Shown here: in pieces, positions 49,456 through 60,289 of the stretch
Position numbering within the stretch: position 1 is the stretch's first letter
How the letters are laid out: each line of letters starts with the position of its first letter
From: Candidatus Sulfuritelmatomonas gaucii
Lineage (GTDB): Bacteria; Acidobacteriota; Terriglobia; Terriglobales; Acidobacteriaceae
Direction of reading: 5' to 3'
NCBI GenBank assembly: GCA_900290245.1
Contig: OKRB01000103.1
Coordinates: forward strand, 17,756 to 81,755
Length of the DNA: 64,000 nucleotides
The notes under the pieces: model-generated
Databases searched by the model: none
Seen by the model: only the letters and a program-made list of their open reading frames with translations
Told to the model about the DNA's origin: nothing
Translations under genes and position numbers: made by a program

Positions 49456-50898
49456 TTATTGCCCAATTTCATAACGCACCACGGCCAGAGCTGTTTGATA
49501 CGAATATTGCGCATTCGTGTGGGCGATCTCCGCCTCAGTCTGGTTGAGCTGCGCCTGCGTGATGTCGACAATGCCGCTCAGTCCGATCTTGTATCGCGCC
49601 GAAGCCAAATCGAGGGCGAAGTTCGCCTGGTCGAGTAACTGCTGCGTTACTGCGATCCGCTGATAAGCCGTTTGTGCGTTCAGCACGGCCGTGCGCACGT
49701 CGCGTGCGATCACGTCGCGTAGGTTGCGCACGTCCTCCTGCGCTGCCTGTGCGCGCAGCTTGGCTTCTTTCTCCTCCGCGTTGTAGAGGAAGCCGTTGAA
49801 CACGGGAATGCTGATGATGGCGCCTGCGGTGCCATACCAAGATGAAAGGATCTGGTCGGCGCGCACTGGCGTTCCTCCCACCGCGCCCATTGCCGAAAGT
49901 GTCGGCATCCAAAGATCGCGCTCGGCTGTGCTGTACTGGCGGGCCGCGATGTATTTGTCGTTGAGCGATGCCAGATCGGGACGCGCGGTGAATGCAGCTT
50001 TCACCATCGCTTCCGGGTCGTCGGGCGCTGGCGGCGGCGCCCCGCCCGTTTCATCCACCAGCGTGTACTGCTCGTCCTGGTCGGAGCCGAGCACGTTGTT
50101 GAGCACGGCCATTGCCGATTGCACGTTGTTCTGCGCGTCAAGCAACAGCAGCTTGGCCTGCGAAATTTGTACGTTGGCAAAGCTAAGGTCGAGATCAGAG
50201 CGGATCTTCGCCTTGGTGAGAGCGCCAACCTGGTCCACGGTCGCCTGGCGTTGCGACACCGTCTGTTGTGCAACTTTGAGCACTGCCTGTGCAGTGAGCG
50301 CCTGATAAAAGGCCTGGTCGACCGTCAGCGTGATGTCGAGTTCCGTGGCCCGCTCGCTTTCCAGTTGCGCCTTTGCATTCGATTGCGCGCTGAGAACCAG
50401 ATGATGCGTGCGCCCGAAATCCGTGATGAGCTGGCTTACCACAAGGCCGCCGGCGGCACGATTGTAAATTGACGGGTTGGACAATGCGCCGGCGGTGATG
50501 CGGCTGCCATCGTGTGCATCGACAGCGGTCAGAGCGCCTTCGGCCGTAGGCATTTCCATTGAGCGCACTTGCCGCGTGACCTGTGCCTGCACCAGCGCCA
50601 GCAGCCGCGCAATGCTGATGTTGGGATTGTGCTGGATGGCCATTTGCTCGGCCTGCGCAATGGTCAGTTCCGACCCAGACGGCGCTTTTGCGGCCGGTGC
50701 AGTTGTTTGTGGAGTTGCAGTCTGCGGCTGCTCCTGCATTGCGGGAGCTTGCCCCAGGACGGCAATCAGTTGCTCAGACGGCGCGTCGGGCAGTGTCTTT
50801 TGGGGCGACTGCGCACCGGCCGCCGGCGCAAGAAGAACGGCAGCAAAAACGGCGGCGCCGGCGACTTTGAGTTGTGCAATCAATGGCTGCTTACTCAT
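49456..50898 (-). CDS. TolC-family outer membrane efflux protein
   Basis: QAEQMAIQHNPNISIARLLALVQ, coiled-coil repeats, LASARYKIGLSGIVDITQAQLNQTEAEIAHTNAQY. Confidence 0.9.
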   Translation of the reverse strand: MSKQPLIAQLKVAGAAVFAAVLLAPAAGAQSPQKTLPDAPSEQLIAVLGQAPAMQEQPQTATPQTTAPAAKAPSGSELTIAQAEQMAIQHNPNISIARLLALVQAQVTRQVRSMEMPTAEGALTAVDAHDGSRITAGALSNPSIYNRAAGGLVVSQLITDFGRTHHLVLSAQSNAKAQLESERATELDITLTVDQAFYQALTAQAVLKVAQQTVSQRQATVDQVGALTKAKIRSDLDLSFANVQISQAKLLLLDAQNNVQSAMAVLNNVLGSDQDEQYTLVDETGGAPPPAPDDPEAMVKAAFTARPDLASLNDKYIAARQYSTAERDLWMPTLSAMGAVGGTPVRADQILSSWYGTAGAIISIPVFNGFLYNAEEKEAKLRAQAAQEDVRNLRDVIARDVRTAVLNAQTAYQRIAVTQQLLDQANFALDLASARYKIGLSGIVDITQAQLNQTEAEIAHTNAQYSYQTALAVVRYEIGQ

Positions 50899-53800
50899 GG
50901 TCAGTTCCCTCCGCCGCTGCGGGCTTCGGCTCGCTCCGGCCATGGATAAGGAGATACACAGCTGGAACCAGGAAGACCGTGACCACCACCGACAGCGCCA
51001 GCCCGCCGATGATGGCGCGTGCCAGCGGCGCATACTGTTCGCTGCCCGCTTCCAGGCCCAACGCCAGCGGAATCATACCGAGCAGCGTGGCTACCGACGT
51101 CATCAGGATGGGCCGCAGTCGAACTCGGCATGCCGTCACCGTGGCTTCCAGCAGCGTCTCGCCCTCTTTGTGCAAAATGCCAGCAAACTCGACGATCAGG
51201 ATGCTGTTCGAAACCACGATGCCGGCCATCATGATCACGCCCATCAGCGACATGATGTTGAGTGTGCTTCCGGTCATCACCAGGATGAGCACCACGCCCA
51301 CCAGTCCGGGTGGAATGGCCATGAGAATGATGAAGGGATCGAGAAATGAGGCGAACTGTGCCATCAGGATGAGATAGACCAGCGCGATGGCGATAATAAG
51401 CCCGATGCCGAAATCGTGAAATGCCTCGTTCATGTTCATCACCGCACCGTGCACGGTCAGCACAGTGTCGCGATCATGCGGCGTTGAGGTGACCAGGCGA
51501 TTGATGCGCGCGCCGACAGCCTGCAGCGCCTCGGTACGTGTAGCGACGTAGATGTCGATCACAGGCCGGATCTGGTAATGGTCGACCTCGGTCGGCGTGT
51601 TGATCTGCTGGATGTCGGCGACCTGTCCGAGCGGCACGTAGCCCGAACGGTGGTCGCCGGTGAACATGGCCGGCGAAACCGGATCGGCCTCCCGGCCCTC
51701 CTCGCTCGGACTGTAGCCGGCAGGCCGCTCGCCGCGCAGGGGAATGTTGCGGAAATCCTGCATTGACATGTTGTCGATCCAGCGGTCTGCATACTGTACC
51801 GTCACCATGTAGTTGTTGCCGGTTTTGGGATCGATCCAATAACTGGGCGCAACCTGCCCGTCCGACGTCATCGCCGTAATTACATCGTCAACGACATCCT
51901 TTGCAGAGAGTCCGATCAGGCTTGCGCGCTCGCGGTCGATGTTCAGCTTGAGGCCCGGGTAGTTGATGTTCTGCGGGATGTAGACGCTGGCCACGTTGGG
52001 AATGGTGCGAATTTTGGCAGCGAGCTGCTGTGCCAGGGCATAAGCGCCATCGATGTCCTGGGAGCCGACCTGGATATCGATGGGCGCAGGCAAACCCTGG
52101 TTGATCACTCCGTCGATCAGGCCGCCGGCCTGAAAGTAAGTGGTGAGCTCGGGCATCTCGCGCGAAAGCTTGGCCTGCACGCGGCGCATGTACTCATAGC
52201 TGCCAATGCTGTGGTCCTCTTTCAGGCTCGTCTGCACGAACGCTGTGTCCATCGAAGCATTGGTCGTATAAATCGCCGAGAGATCGGGATATACGCCGAT
52301 GTTGGACACGATCATGTCCAGGTCCTTCGGCTTCACCACGCTGCGGATCACCTGCTCAACTCTTGCGATGTAATCATTACTGACTTCAATGCGCGAGCCG
52401 CTGGGCATGTGCACGTCGATGATGAACTGCCCCGGATCGGTGCGCGGAAAATAGGCGCGGCCCAGAAATGGAAAGGTAATGACCGTCAGGATCGCCATGC
52501 CTGCGAAGATCACAGCCGTCGTCAGACCCGGCCTGCGCAGCACTCTGTAGGCGAGCTTTTCGTAGCGCTCGACAAGCTGGTAGAAGCGGCGATTGAAGCC
52601 GATCAGGAATCGCTTGAAGAACATCGGCTTGCGTCCCACGACAGCGTCGTGCTCACCTTCGTGCTCCTCGCCCAGCAAGTCGAGGCTGATGAACTTTGCG
52701 CAAAAGAGCGGCACCACTGTCATGGCGAAGAAATACGAAGCGAAAATCGACAGCGCCACGCCCAGAGCCAGCGGCGTAAAGAGGTATTTGCTCACGCCAT
52801 TGAACGACGTGACAGGGAAGAACACGATCGCCGTGGTGAACGTCGCTGCCAGCACCGCCATCGACACCTCGGTTCCCCCTTCGTCCGAGGCAACCTGCGG
52901 AGCTTTGCCCATCTCCATGTGGCGGAAGATGTTCTCGAGTACGATAACGCCATTGTCGATCAGGCGCGAAAACACCAGCGCCAGCCCGCCCAGGAGCATA
53001 GTGTTGATTGATCCGCCCATCCAGTTGACGATTAGCAGACATACCAACATAGAGAGCGGAACCGCGAGCAAGACCGCGATGGTGGCGCGCGGGCTGCCCA
53101 GAAACACCAGGATCATCACTCCGGTCATCAAGAGTCCAATTGCAGCCTCTCGCGAGACGTTGGCAATGGCCAACTTCACGAAGACCGACTGATCGAAGAC
53201 CACTGCGGTCTTGAGTTGCGCCGGGATATCGACCAGGTTCTTGATGGCCGCCTTGATGCCTTTCACGATGGTGATGGTGTTGCTGCCGCCGCCCTGCTTG
53301 AAGATGGGCACGTAAACAGATTTCTGGCCGTCGATGCGGACGATGTTGTATTGCAGCGCTCCCGCGTCGACCGCCTTGCCCACGTCAGCCACCAGCACAG
53401 ACGAGTTGCCGACCGACTTGAGCGGCATTTCATTCATGGCATTTGCGTCAGGGAACTGGCTGTTGGCGTAAATGTTGAAGTCTTTGCTGCCGATGCGCAC
53501 ATCGCCGGCCGGAAGGATGAGGTTCGAGTTGTTGACCGCCGTCACAACGTCGTTGAGGCTCAGGTTGCGTGCTTCCAGTTTGAGGGGGTCGACGTAGATC
53601 TGGATCTGGCGGTAGGTTCCTCCGTAGGGTTGGGGCACCGAGGCGCCTTGCACGTTCGAAATCTGGTTGCGCACCTGGTACTGCGCCAGGTCCTTCAATC
53701 GCGTCTCGTTCAGCCCTTCGCCCTTCAACGTCACTAGGCACACGGGCTGTGTGGAAGCGGTCATGCCCAGCACCACCGGAGGCAGCGTCCCCGGAGGCAG

Positions 53801-54148
53801 GCGGCGCAGGTCGGCCATGGCCAGGTTGGCCACGTTGCTCAGTGCTGCGTCTGCGTTGGTGCCGGGCTTGAAGTAGATCTTGATGATGCTTACACCTGTC
53901 AACGAGCGCGACTCGCTGTGGTCAACATTCGCGGCCAAGGTAAAGAATCGCTCGAATGTGTCCGTGATGTCGGCTTCGATCTGTTCGGGCGGCATGCCGT
54001 TGTAAAACGTCGCAACTACCACCACCGGCATGTCGATCTCAGGGAAAAGATCGACGGGCATGGTGATCATGGTCACCGTACCGATGAGCGCGATGACCAG
54101 GCAGATCATGAGAATGAAGAAGGGATACCGGAGAGCAAACTTGGGCAT
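50891..54148 (-). CDS. RND efflux transporter permease (AcrB/HAE1-like)
   Basis: 1085 aa, PVDLFPEIDMPVVVV, TM4 LIDNGVIVLENI, TM10 GIVVSNSILIVEFA. Confidence 0.95.
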   Translation of the reverse strand: MPKFALRYPFFILMICLVIALIGTVTMITMPVDLFPEIDMPVVVVATFYNGMPPEQIEADITDTFERFFTLAANVDHSESRSLTGVSIIKIYFKPGTNADAALSNVANLAMADLRRLPPGTLPPVVLGMTASTQPVCLVTLKGEGLNETRLKDLAQYQVRNQISNVQGASVPQPYGGTYRQIQIYVDPLKLEARNLSLNDVVTAVNNSNLILPAGDVRIGSKDFNIYANSQFPDANAMNEMPLKSVGNSSVLVADVGKAVDAGALQYNIVRIDGQKSVYVPIFKQGGGSNTITIVKGIKAAIKNLVDIPAQLKTAVVFDQSVFVKLAIANVSREAAIGLLMTGVMILVFLGSPRATIAVLLAVPLSMLVCLLIVNWMGGSINTMLLGGLALVFSRLIDNGVIVLENIFRHMEMGKAPQVASDEGGTEVSMAVLAATFTTAIVFFPVTSFNGVSKYLFTPLALGVALSIFASYFFAMTVVPLFCAKFISLDLLGEEHEGEHDAVVGRKPMFFKRFLIGFNRRFYQLVERYEKLAYRVLRRPGLTTAVIFAGMAILTVITFPFLGRAYFPRTDPGQFIIDVHMPSGSRIEVSNDYIARVEQVIRSVVKPKDLDMIVSNIGVYPDLSAIYTTNASMDTAFVQTSLKEDHSIGSYEYMRRVQAKLSREMPELTTYFQAGGLIDGVINQGLPAPIDIQVGSQDIDGAYALAQQLAAKIRTIPNVASVYIPQNINYPGLKLNIDRERASLIGLSAKDVVDDVITAMTSDGQVAPSYWIDPKTGNNYMVTVQYADRWIDNMSMQDFRNIPLRGERPAGYSPSEEGREADPVSPAMFTGDHRSGYVPLGQVADIQQINTPTEVDHYQIRPVIDIYVATRTEALQAVGARINRLVTSTPHDRDTVLTVHGAVMNMNEAFHDFGIGLIIAIALVYLILMAQFASFLDPFIILMAIPPGLVGVVLILVMTGSTLNIMSLMGVIMMAGIVVSNSILIVEFAGILHKEGETLLEATVTACRVRLRPILMTSVATLLGMIPLALGLEAGSEQYAPLARAIIGGLALSVVVTVFLVPAVYLLIHGRSEPKPAAAEGTDHE

Positions 54149-55431
54149 TATTGATTCCCTCCGTTGGCGTCGGCCTTCAGGTCGATTGTGCCGCCCGTCT
54201 CATGCACGGTCTCGGAGGCAGGCTCGGTGGTCACCAGCGGGCTCACTTCTTCGTTCTCCTGGTATTTTTCCTGCCCGCCGAGAATGACGCGGTCGCCAGG
54301 GTTCATCCCCTGGTCGATCTCGGCCAGCTTCGATCCCTCAAGCCCGACCTGAACGCGGCGAATGTGGACGTGATTGTTTGCGCCGAGCACGTAGACCGTC
54401 CTCTGCTGTTGCGCATTGATCACTAGTGCATCCACGGGAATGGTCACCACGTTGTGGCCGCTCGCCAGTTGCAGGGCCGTATTGGCGTACATGCCGGGAG
54501 CGATCGAGAGATTTTTGTTGTCTACATCCACTTCCGTTTCCATGGTGCGCGTCTCGAAGTTCACGCTTCGCGTAAATCGCACGATCTTGCCGGTGAAGGT
54601 CCGATTGATGGCATCCACCCGAACCTGCAATTGGTCGCCCTCGTGAACGTAGCGGATATCATCTTCCGGCACTGGGATGCGAAGGCGCAGCAGACTGCTC
54701 TGCGAGATGCGGACGATGGGAAGCGTCTGGTCGTTGGAGTTGGTGCCGCCTTGAATCAATGCGCCCGTGTCTGCATAACGCCAGATTACGACGCCGGCAA
54801 TGGGCGCGGTGACGGTGGTGTAGTTCTTGAGCGCCTGCACCCGCTCATTTTCGGCTCGCGCAGCCTCGGCGTGTTGCTGTGCAGCGGCCAGCGCAGACTT
54901 GGCCGCGTCCACCTGCGCTTGCGAATTCAGATCCTTGGCATTCGAATCGTCCAGCTCCTGTTGCGCAATCAGGCCGGGCCGGGTTGCTGCAGCCTGCTGC
55001 AAACGCTCCGACTCCGCATGCAAGGCGTAGTTCAAGGCCTCGGCGCTTTTCACTTCATGCTGCGCACGTGTGATCTCCTCCTGGCTTTGCTTGAGCTGAA
55101 ACACTGTCTGCTGCAACTGTGCCTGCAGCTCCGGGACCTCGAGGATTGCAATCGTTTCACCCTGTCGCACAAAATCGCCGATATCGACATTGATTTTCTT
55201 CATGTACCCGCTCACTTTGGGGTGAACATCAACCACCTGATAGGGCTGAAACTGGCCGGCCAGCGTAAGAATCTGGGAGATATCGCCGCGTTGCGCGACG
55301 GCGACACGCGCCGACGGGACCGTGGCGGCTTTAGCCTCTGAAGTGGAGTTGCCGTCATGGCAGGAGGCGATCCCCAGCGCCGCGATGAAGGCCACGCCGG
55401 CAGCCGAGGCGGAAAACAATCGCTTATTCAT
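54148..55431 (-). CDS. RND periplasmic adaptor (membrane fusion) lipoprotein
   Basis: GIASC lipobox; VHPKVSGYMKKINVDIGDFVRQGETIAIL. Confidence 0.93.
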   Translation of the reverse strand: MNKRLFSASAAGVAFIAALGIASCHDGNSTSEAKAATVPSARVAVAQRGDISQILTLAGQFQPYQVVDVHPKVSGYMKKINVDIGDFVRQGETIAILEVPELQAQLQQTVFQLKQSQEEITRAQHEVKSAEALNYALHAESERLQQAAATRPGLIAQQELDDSNAKDLNSQAQVDAAKSALAAAQQHAEAARAENERVQALKNYTTVTAPIAGVVIWRYADTGALIQGGTNSNDQTLPIVRISQSSLLRLRIPVPEDDIRYVHEGDQLQVRVDAINRTFTGKIVRFTRSVNFETRTMETEVDVDNKNLSIAPGMYANTALQLASGHNVVTIPVDALVINAQQQRTVYVLGANNHVHIRRVQVGLEGSKLAEIDQGMNPGDRVILGGQEKYQENEEVSPLVTTEPASETVHETGGTIDLKADANGGNQ

Positions 55432-55793
55432 ATCGAACTTGCTCCTGGTCCAGGATGCCGCTTTCCTGCGCGGTGCCTGGAATGAAATGAAAATGAATTC
55501 GATGAAACCCGGGGGATAACCAATTGGATGCCACCCTGAAAAGGCTGGTTAACCGTGCGGTTATCTCCGGAACTTACACCCACGTGGAAGCCTGGCCAGT
55601 GAATCTTCCACGCCCACATCACACGCCAGACCGTCAGAATCGCGTATTTGTTTGCGCTTCGTGCAAAAAGATCGGTTGTCAGAAACAACGCGCGCTCGAA
55701 GCAACAGCAAACCCGAAGCCGTCACTGCGCGAAAACTGCTTGCAATGTTTTCAGGCAGGACGGAAACGCAATGAAGACAGAAAGGCGTATACG

Positions 55794-56162
55794 CTAGGAA
55801 ACCGGAGGTGGGCGGAAGAAAATCGGAGGCGAAATGCAGGTCGCAAAGAAGAATAGATGGTTTCGCTGGATCTCCCCGAGCGCGGAGATCTTGATCCGCA
55901 GCAGCGATGCCACCGTGCTCACGGGAAAAGTAGGAACTTCGACTCTGGGATATGCAGGATCGGGCGTCGGGACGCCGTGATCGACCAACTCCGGCGAGCC
56001 CACGGGCAATGCCTTTGCGGCGCTGATATCTCTTCCTGGACCAACCAGAGGCCCGTACCACGCCGTCTTCGCTTCGAGTGCAAAGAGGATTGCCAGCAAG
56101 CAGAGGCCAATCGCGAGGGGTGTACGCCGCAGGAGTGGGGAATCGGCGAACCATCCTGACAT
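55794..56162 (-). CDS. small membrane-anchored hypothetical protein
   Basis: 122 aa, N-terminal TM segment TPLAIGLCLLAILFALEAKTAWYGP. Confidence 0.45.
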   Translation of the reverse strand: MSGWFADSPLLRRTPLAIGLCLLAILFALEAKTAWYGPLVGPGRDISAAKALPVGSPELVDHGVPTPDPAYPRVEVPTFPVSTVASLLRIKISALGEIQRNHLFFFATCISPPIFFRPPPVS

Positions 56163-56220
56163 ACCTGCAGTTTATCATACGCCGCGCCGGCAGTGCCTCG
56201 CCGCGGTGACTGCGATCTGG

Positions 56221-57243
56221 TCAGTCCGCCGCTGCGACGGTACTCGAGATCGAAGCCGCAACCATATCGCGAATCGAATCAATCACCAGATCGGGCTCGT
56301 CGAGATGAATCCAGTGTTCGCTCTTGCTGGCGATGACCTGCCGGATGTTGTCGCCGATGCGCTCCAATTGCTCCTGCGAGAGCGGCTCGGCATTACCCGG
56401 CGTCAGGACAGTGATGGGAGTATCGGCGATCGGCTCAGCCGCATCCATCTCTCTCACGGTCTCCGGAATCGACTGAATGTGGCAGCGTACGCCGGCAAAG
56501 AATCCCGGCCGCGACCAGTGCGCCGCGACAGCAGGCCAAACCTCCCGCGGCATCTTTTGCACTTCGGTCTTGACCCGATCCAGAACGTGGCGAGAATGGG
56601 CGCCGGCGGCGCCGGCAATCTGATGAGATAGTTTTGCCGCGCGGCAAAACAGCAAAGAGACCAGCAGACGTGCCAGGCCGCAATGTGTCACCGGCATCGC
56701 GAAACGGATGAGCTTCCGCCCGAGATCGAGTTGCGATTGCTTGGATGGGTCGAGCGGCGGCCATTCTTCGCAGCGCATGGGATCAATGAGAACGATGCCG
56801 GCCACGTCGTTGGGGAAGAGCAGGGCAAAGCGGCGCATCACCAGTCCGCCGAAAGAGTGTCCAACCAGAACGTACGGTGGGCTGACGCCGGCGAGTTGCA
56901 AAGCCTCGCGCAGCTCTGTCGCGATGTTGTTTGGTGTGCGCGGAGTTCGGCTCGGTCCGCTCCATCCCAGTCCGGCGCGATCGTACGAGACCGTGCTGTT
57001 GAACTGCGCGATGGAATCTTGAATATACCGCCAGTTCAGGTGAGTCGCACCGATTCCCGCTTCAAATAGAACGACCGGTTCTCCCTCGCCGCGCTCGAAG
57101 AAGTAGAGATTGTGCCGGCCGATACGGACCCAGCGCCCCTCAGTGTACCGGCGCCGATCGCGACGGCTGCCAATCCATTGATACACGAAGCCGGTGGCAA
57201 CAAGAACCATAGCGAACGAGACAAAGTAAAGGGCGATAACCAT
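56221..57243 (-). CDS. alpha/beta hydrolase
   Basis: VVLFEAGIGATHLNW, VSYDRAGLGWSG, YVLVGHSFGGLVMR. Confidence 0.9.
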   Translation of the reverse strand: MVIALYFVSFAMVLVATGFVYQWIGSRRDRRRYTEGRWVRIGRHNLYFFERGEGEPVVLFEAGIGATHLNWRYIQDSIAQFNSTVSYDRAGLGWSGPSRTPRTPNNIATELREALQLAGVSPPYVLVGHSFGGLVMRRFALLFPNDVAGIVLIDPMRCEEWPPLDPSKQSQLDLGRKLIRFAMPVTHCGLARLLVSLLFCRAAKLSHQIAGAAGAHSRHVLDRVKTEVQKMPREVWPAVAAHWSRPGFFAGVRCHIQSIPETVREMDAAEPIADTPITVLTPGNAEPLSQEQLERIGDNIRQVIASKSEHWIHLDEPDLVIDSIRDMVAASISSTVAAAD

Positions 57244-57250
57244 GGATCTC

Positions 57251-58021
57251 CTAGAATCGCGCGAGCTGAGCCGAACTGAAGTCGTTGTTCGTGAGATGTG
57301 CCTTCACAGTGCCGCGATCGAAGATCAGAAGCGTCGAGCCGGAACGCCCGCGGATCTTCCCCTCGATTTGGTGCGCCGACCACACTCCTTCATCATGGCG
57401 GATGCCGTAGTACGTGAATTCCTTCACCGCCCCGGTTTCCTTCACTGTCTTCTCCACGTAGACCGGAAATGCGATGGTGGGATCGAACCAGGTCTTCACT
57501 TCACTGTAATCGGTTTTGTCCGCCGAGCCGGGTGTGCTCTTTACGACCTCACAATCGCGTGCGCCGAACTTTAGCTTGCCATCTGCGGTTTGCCCTTGCC
57601 AGAAATATTGCTGCTCGAGAAAGTCCTCGTAGTTGAAGCCGGGTCCGAGCGCATTCGTGTTCCACTTATCAAACGGTACGATGTGCGGCGCCGCATCGCC
57701 CGGTTCGGCAAGGCGAATTGTGTCGTCGCCGCCGGGGCGCATCTCAAGAAGAATATGCTCCCGCAGATCGCGCTGTGTATTCGGCGGCTGGCCCAGATCG
57801 ACCCGGATGCGCAAGATGCCTGGGAACCAGTGCGCCTTGATGGTCATGGGATAACTGATCCGCGCTCCGCTCTCTTGCACCGCGACCAGGTGCCCGGTGG
57901 CGCGTAGATCGGCGGTTTCAATCCGCTGGCGCGCAGCGGCAACCAGGTCGTGGACTGAAGCGGTCTGCGCCCAGAGCGCGGGGACGACTGCCGCCAGCCA
58001 TACTACCCGCAGCGCCTTCAT
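57251..58021 (-). CDS. secreted LolA-fold-like hypothetical protein
   Basis: signal peptide, beta-rich sequence with DCEVVKST..YSEVKTWFDPTIAFPVYVEKT; next to ABC exporter genes. Confidence 0.6.
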   Translation of the reverse strand: MKALRVVWLAAVVPALWAQTASVHDLVAAARQRIETADLRATGHLVAVQESGARISYPMTIKAHWFPGILRIRVDLGQPPNTQRDLREHILLEMRPGGDDTIRLAEPGDAAPHIVPFDKWNTNALGPGFNYEDFLEQQYFWQGQTADGKLKFGARDCEVVKSTPGSADKTDYSEVKTWFDPTIAFPVYVEKTVKETGAVKEFTYYGIRHDEGVWSAHQIEGKIRGRSGSTLLIFDRGTVKAHLTNNDFSSAQLARF

Positions 58022-58683
58022 GCCTCAATCCTTCCATCGCGGATGCGGATATGGCGCGGGGCCGAGCAGGCGATCCCCTGTTCGTGGGTCACAATCACCA
58101 GCGTCATGCCGCGCTGCAGCCTAACGTTGCACAGCAATTCCATGATGTGCGCCGAATTCATGCTGTCGAGATTGCCCGTGGGCTCGTCAGCTAGCAGGAT
58201 GGTGGGATCGTTGGCCAGCGCGCGCGCAATGGCCACGCGTTGCCGCTCTCCGGCTGAGAGCTCGTTTGGATAATGGCGCATGCGGTCCTTCAGGCCCATC
58301 TCCTCAAGCAACGCGGCAGCGCGCTCGGCGCGGTGATTCGCGCGGCTGTTCATGGCCAGCATCGCCACCTGGACATTCTCAACGGCGCGAAGCGTGGGCA
58401 GCAGGTGAAACGCCTGAAAGATGAATCCGACCTGGCGCGAGCGATAACCATCGAGATTGACAGCCGTTCCCAGCGGTGAGCCTCGAAACAGAACTTCACC
58501 GCTGGTGGGAGTATCGAGCCCGCCCAGCAGATGAAGAAGCGTGGACTTTCCGCTGCCGCTTGGTCCGCTGATCGCGACATACTCCCCGGCATCGATCGTC
58601 ACGTCCACGCCGCGCAGTGCTTGCACGCGCTCATTGTCGTAGGTCTTCACCAGGCTGCGCGCATCCAGAAGAGGGTTACTCAT
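58018..58683 (-). CDS. ABC transporter ATP-binding protein (LolD/MacB type)
   Basis: Walker A GPSGSGKSTLL; signature LSAGERQRVAIARAL; Walker B TILLADEPTGNLD. Confidence 0.95.
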   Translation of the reverse strand: MSNPLLDARSLVKTYDNERVQALRGVDVTIDAGEYVAISGPSGSGKSTLLHLLGGLDTPTSGEVLFRGSPLGTAVNLDGYRSRQVGFIFQAFHLLPTLRAVENVQVAMLAMNSRANHRAERAAALLEEMGLKDRMRHYPNELSAGERQRVAIARALANDPTILLADEPTGNLDSMNSAHIMELLCNVRLQRGMTLVIVTHEQGIACSAPRHIRIRDGRIEA

Positions 58684-59809
58684 AACGCAACGCCTCCACG
58701 GGTGAAAGCCGCGCGCCGCGCCATGCCGGGTAAGCTCCGGCCAGTAGCCCTGAAGCGATGGCGATGATCATGGATTCCACCAGGTGCAGCGGCGAAACTG
58801 AAGGTGACACCACACTCGCGGTTTGGGGCAGGTTCGACAACAGGCGCAGCATGCCAAGTCCCGTGACAATGCCAAGAAGCCCCCCGGCAACTCCCAGCGC
58901 TGTTGCTTCGGTCAGAATAAGCAAGATAACGTGCCGTCCCTTCCAGCCCAGCGCGCGCAGAATTCCGATCTCCCGCGTACGCTCGAAGACTGACATTGCC
59001 ATGGTGTTGGCGATGCCCAGGATACCAATCAGAAGCGCGATTGACGATGTGCCCCACGCCACGGAATGCGCCAGCTCCACAAGCTGATTGTTCGCTGCGC
59101 GGTCGGCAGCGGGATCGGCGTGGATGCCCGGCACTGCCGCTTCGATTTCGGTTTGGGCGCGCTTCACGTAGTGGTCGTAAGATTCGCCGGCAGGCGCGGG
59201 CCTCAGGCGCACATGGAAGGCCGTCACCTTTCCTTGCATGCTTGAGATCTGCTGCATCTGGTCAAGCGCCATGATCACCGCGCCTTCTTCCAACGCAGTG
59301 CCCCCGTGAAAAATGCCCACTACCGTGAAATCCTTGCCCTGAATGGGAAGGATGTCGCCGGTTCTTTTCTTCAAATCATCGGCGAGATAACGGCCCAGCA
59401 TCACTTCCGGCTGGCCGTCGTGGAACCTCCGCCCTGAGAGCATCGTGAGCGAATCGAGTTCGTAGGAATCGGCGCGCCATCCGTACACGAGAGCGTTGAC
59501 ATCCGGGGTGAGATCGATGAGGTTGAAGATCATCGGCATCGCGCGCGCGACCACCGGGACGGCTCGAATTTTTGGGCCCAACGACTCATCGAGCGACGTG
59601 TTGATGAAGTTTTTTTCTACAACAGCGATGTCGGTGCCGGCGACTGTGTAGAGGCGCATCCATTCATCCTCGAAGGCGCGCGAAAACCCCACCAGCGCGA
59701 CAAATGCGCCGATACCCATCGTGATTCCGAAGAGGGTTAGCAGCGTTCTAAGGCGACGGCGCCAGAGATTTTTCCAGGCGAATCCCGTAAAGGAAAGTTG
59801 GGAGGCCAT
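58676..59809 (-). CDS. ABC transporter permease (FtsX/MacB type)
   Basis: N-terminal TM, periplasmic MacB-PCD-like domain, ERTREIGILRALGWKGRHVILLILTEA. Confidence 0.93.
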   Translation of the reverse strand: MASQLSFTGFAWKNLWRRRLRTLLTLFGITMGIGAFVALVGFSRAFEDEWMRLYTVAGTDIAVVEKNFINTSLDESLGPKIRAVPVVARAMPMIFNLIDLTPDVNALVYGWRADSYELDSLTMLSGRRFHDGQPEVMLGRYLADDLKKRTGDILPIQGKDFTVVGIFHGGTALEEGAVIMALDQMQQISSMQGKVTAFHVRLRPAPAGESYDHYVKRAQTEIEAAVPGIHADPAADRAANNQLVELAHSVAWGTSSIALLIGILGIANTMAMSVFERTREIGILRALGWKGRHVILLILTEATALGVAGGLLGIVTGLGMLRLLSNLPQTASVVSPSVSPLHLVESMIIAIASGLLAGAYPAWRGARLSPVEALRYE

Positions 59810-60289
59810 GATCCAAAAAAAGGTCCTCGTCGGCTATTTTTCAGGGAGGGGCCTTGTGCGCAAGTGTACCGGGTGGCGCCATTTCTGTCCATTCAGGATA
59901 TTCGAGCGGCATCGAATGAGGTACTGCTGCATGTTTGCGCCCGGTCTGCGCCTGCGATACCCATTGCTGGCTCGATTGCCTGCACAGTCTGCCATGCGGA
60001 AAAGTGCTTCGCGTTCCCAACGGTCCTGCGCATCACCGGCACAACCAGGGGCGATACGCTTTCACCGCGCGGAAGGGAATTGTCTCAGGCACGGAGTTGA
60101 TGCTTCCGCATCCAGCGCCGGCATCCGTTCCGCGCAGAGAAGATCGCGTCCCGCCGTCGCAATGCGCAAAACTTCCCTAGTTACGGCTCCGCGTAAAGAC
60201 TTCTGCGCAGACACGCCGCAACGCGGCGACCACGAACGCGCCTCGAATGCCGCTACTCTTTTTCCGATACCGCCGTCGCCCTGCAGCCT

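Noticed and set aside
52211-53011. 266-aa plus-strand ORF over the RND permease
   Set aside because: Antisense shadow ORF.
54454-55341. 295-aa plus-strand ORF over the RND adaptor
   Set aside because: Antisense shadow ORF; adaptor motifs on the other strand are clear.
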